Assembly (NCBI GenBank): GCA_029940715.1
Contig: JAPYTU010000036.1
Coordinates: forward strand, 1-14,586
DNA: 14,586 nt
DNA from: Cytophagales bacterium
GTDB lineage: Bacteria > Bacteroidota > Bacteroidia > Cytophagales > MED-G16
Direction of reading: 5' to 3'
The notes beneath the pieces were generated by a model. It worked only from the letters and a program-made list of their open reading frames with translations. It was not told the DNA's origin and did not search any database. The position numbers and the translations under genes are program-made. Shown here one piece after another: positions 13,674 to 14,586 of this stretch (position 1 is its first letter; each line of letters begins with the position of its first letter).

Positions 13674-14586
13674 TAATCAAAAAATGAATTAACAAATTCA
13701 CCCTTATGAAAAAGCTGCAAATCTCCAATCTTTTCACCCACTCCAATATATTTTATGGGAATTTTAAATTGATCTGTTATTCCAATTACAACACCTCCTT
13801 TAGCGGTGCCATCTAATTTTGTAATTGCTATAGAATTTACATCTGTTGCTTTTATAAATTCTTCAGCTTGAACAAATGCGTTTTGACCTGTACTGCCATC
13901 TAAAATTAACATTATTTCATGCGGGGCATCATCTTTAAATTTTTGAATTACTCTTTTAATTTTAGAAAGTTCATTCATGAGATTAACCTTAGTATGCAAT
14001 CTTCCTGCCGTATCAATTATTACAACATCATAATTTTCATTTACAGCTTTCTTGACGGTATCATAAGCAACAGATGCTGGATCCGTATTCATACCATGAG
14101 AAACTACATCAACACCAACCTTTTCAGCCCATAATAATAATTGATCAACTGCAGCCGCTCTAAATGTATCTGCAGCACCCAGTAACACTTTAAGTCCACC
14201 TTCCTTAAATTGAGCAGCTAATTTAGCAATAGTAGTAGTTTTACCAACTCCATTAACGCCAACAATTAATATAACATATGGCACTTGATCTTCTGAAACA
14301 TCAAATGCTTCTAAATCTGAACTATTCTCAGCAAGTAATTGAACAATTTCATCCTTTAATAACTTATTTAATTCATTTACGCTAGTATATTTTTCTTTAG
14401 ATACTCTCTCTTCTATTCTTTCAATAATTTTAATTGTAGTTTTAACACCAACATCAGAAGTTATTAAAATTTCTTCAAGGTCATCTAATACTTTATCATC
14501 TATCTTTGATTTTCCTATTATTGCTGATTTTAATTTAGAAAAGAAACTTTTTTTTGTTTTTTCTAAACCTTTTTTTAATGATTCAG
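13673..14586 (-). CDS. ftsY: Signal recognition particle receptor FtsY (N-terminus outside window)
   Basis: SRP-family GTPase that docks ribosome-nascent chain complexes carrying SRP at the inner membrane. The reading frame is open to the right edge (codon boundary at 14584); 303 residues are visible and the family length in this phylum suggests only about 10-20 are missing. Visible residues 1-~95 form the helical N domain (FFSKLKSAIIGKSKID, then LDDLEEILITSDVGV). The G domain follows: P-loop GVNGVGKTT (109-117), DTFRAAA (139-145), DTAGR (191-195), TKLDGTAKGG (255-264) and GVGEK (281-285), with the C-terminal GDLQLFHKGEFVNSFFD typical of FtsY. An in-frame GTG at 14284 is internal and not a start, because N-domain homology continues upstream. 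No acidic A domain is visible, as usual for short FtsY forms. First visible gene of the leftward block. Confidence 0.96.
   Translation of the reverse strand, partial: ESLKKGLEKTKKSFFSKLKSAIIGKSKIDDKVLDDLEEILITSDVGVKTTIKIIERIEERVSKEKYTSVNELNKLLKDEIVQLLAENSSDLEAFDVSEDQVPYVILIVGVNGVGKTTTIAKLAAQFKEGGLKVLLGAADTFRAAAVDQLLLWAEKVGVDVVSHGMNTDPASVAYDTVKKAVNENYDVVIIDTAGRLHTKVNLMNELSKIKRVIQKFKDDAPHEIMLILDGSTGQNAFVQAEEFIKATDVNSIAITKLDGTAKGGVVIGITDQFKIPIKYIGVGEKIGDLQLFHKGEFVNSFFD

Noticed and set aside
13919..14134. Plus-strand open frame inside ftsY
   Set aside because: Antisense to the FtsY GTPase motifs; composition is that of a shadow frame.
13673..14284. Short FtsY starting at the GTG at 14284
   Set aside because: The frame continues upstream with about 100 residues of typical FtsY N-domain sequence, so the GTG is internal and the true start lies beyond the right edge.

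Overview
The window is strongly AT-rich, tightly packed and coding almost throughout. It most likely comes from a member of the Bacteroidota, probably a marine Flavobacteriales-type bacterium. The evidence is: a zinc-independent type B ribosomal protein L31; A-rich leaders with few Shine-Dalgarno sequences; a very good match to the Bacteroidetes promoter (TTTG, 19-nt spacer, TAnnTTTG) in front of that L31 gene; several short N-terminal lipoprotein signals; and a formylglycine-type sulfatase lipoprotein. I saw no IS element, phage gene, CRISPR array, tRNA or rRNA gene.

Left part (1-6118). A leftward rpmE2 gene (L31 type B) runs off the left edge. Its C-terminus is extended by at least 14 perfect 15-bp repeats that encode a Pro/Glu-rich pentapeptide tail. 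It is divergent from a rightward three-gene cluster: an MsbA-like ABC exporter half-transporter, an oligopeptidase B lipoprotein (start abutting the exporter stop) and a sulfatase lipoprotein (23 nt further on). The two promoters share the 95-bp divergent spacer, and their candidate elements overlap.

Middle (6119-8347). A leftward D-aminoacylase-like amidohydrolase lipoprotein meets the sulfatase tail to tail with zero bases between the stop codons. A perfect 8-bp inverted repeat lies across the junction. Divergent from the amidohydrolase is a small secreted outer-membrane beta-barrel protein.

Right part (8350-14586). A leftward five-gene block reads ftsY (lacking only its extreme N-terminus) - AGCS-family Na+/alanine-type symporter - trkA - trkH - lgt. 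Junctions are 1-nt overlap, 40-nt gap, 4-nt overlap and 2-nt gap. The 40-nt gap holds a -7-type promoter element, so trkA-trkH-lgt may also be transcribed separately. Together these genes serve the inner membrane: SRP receptor, a sodium-coupled amino-acid symporter, potassium uptake with its RCK regulator, and the first enzyme of lipoprotein maturation. Lgt would process the three lipoproteins encoded in the left and middle parts.

Most genes are recognisable housekeeping or scavenging functions, and I do not see a convincing new multi-gene system. The points most worth a second look are the repeat tail on L31, the amidohydrolase without its HxH metal motif, and the large extra domain inside Lgt.
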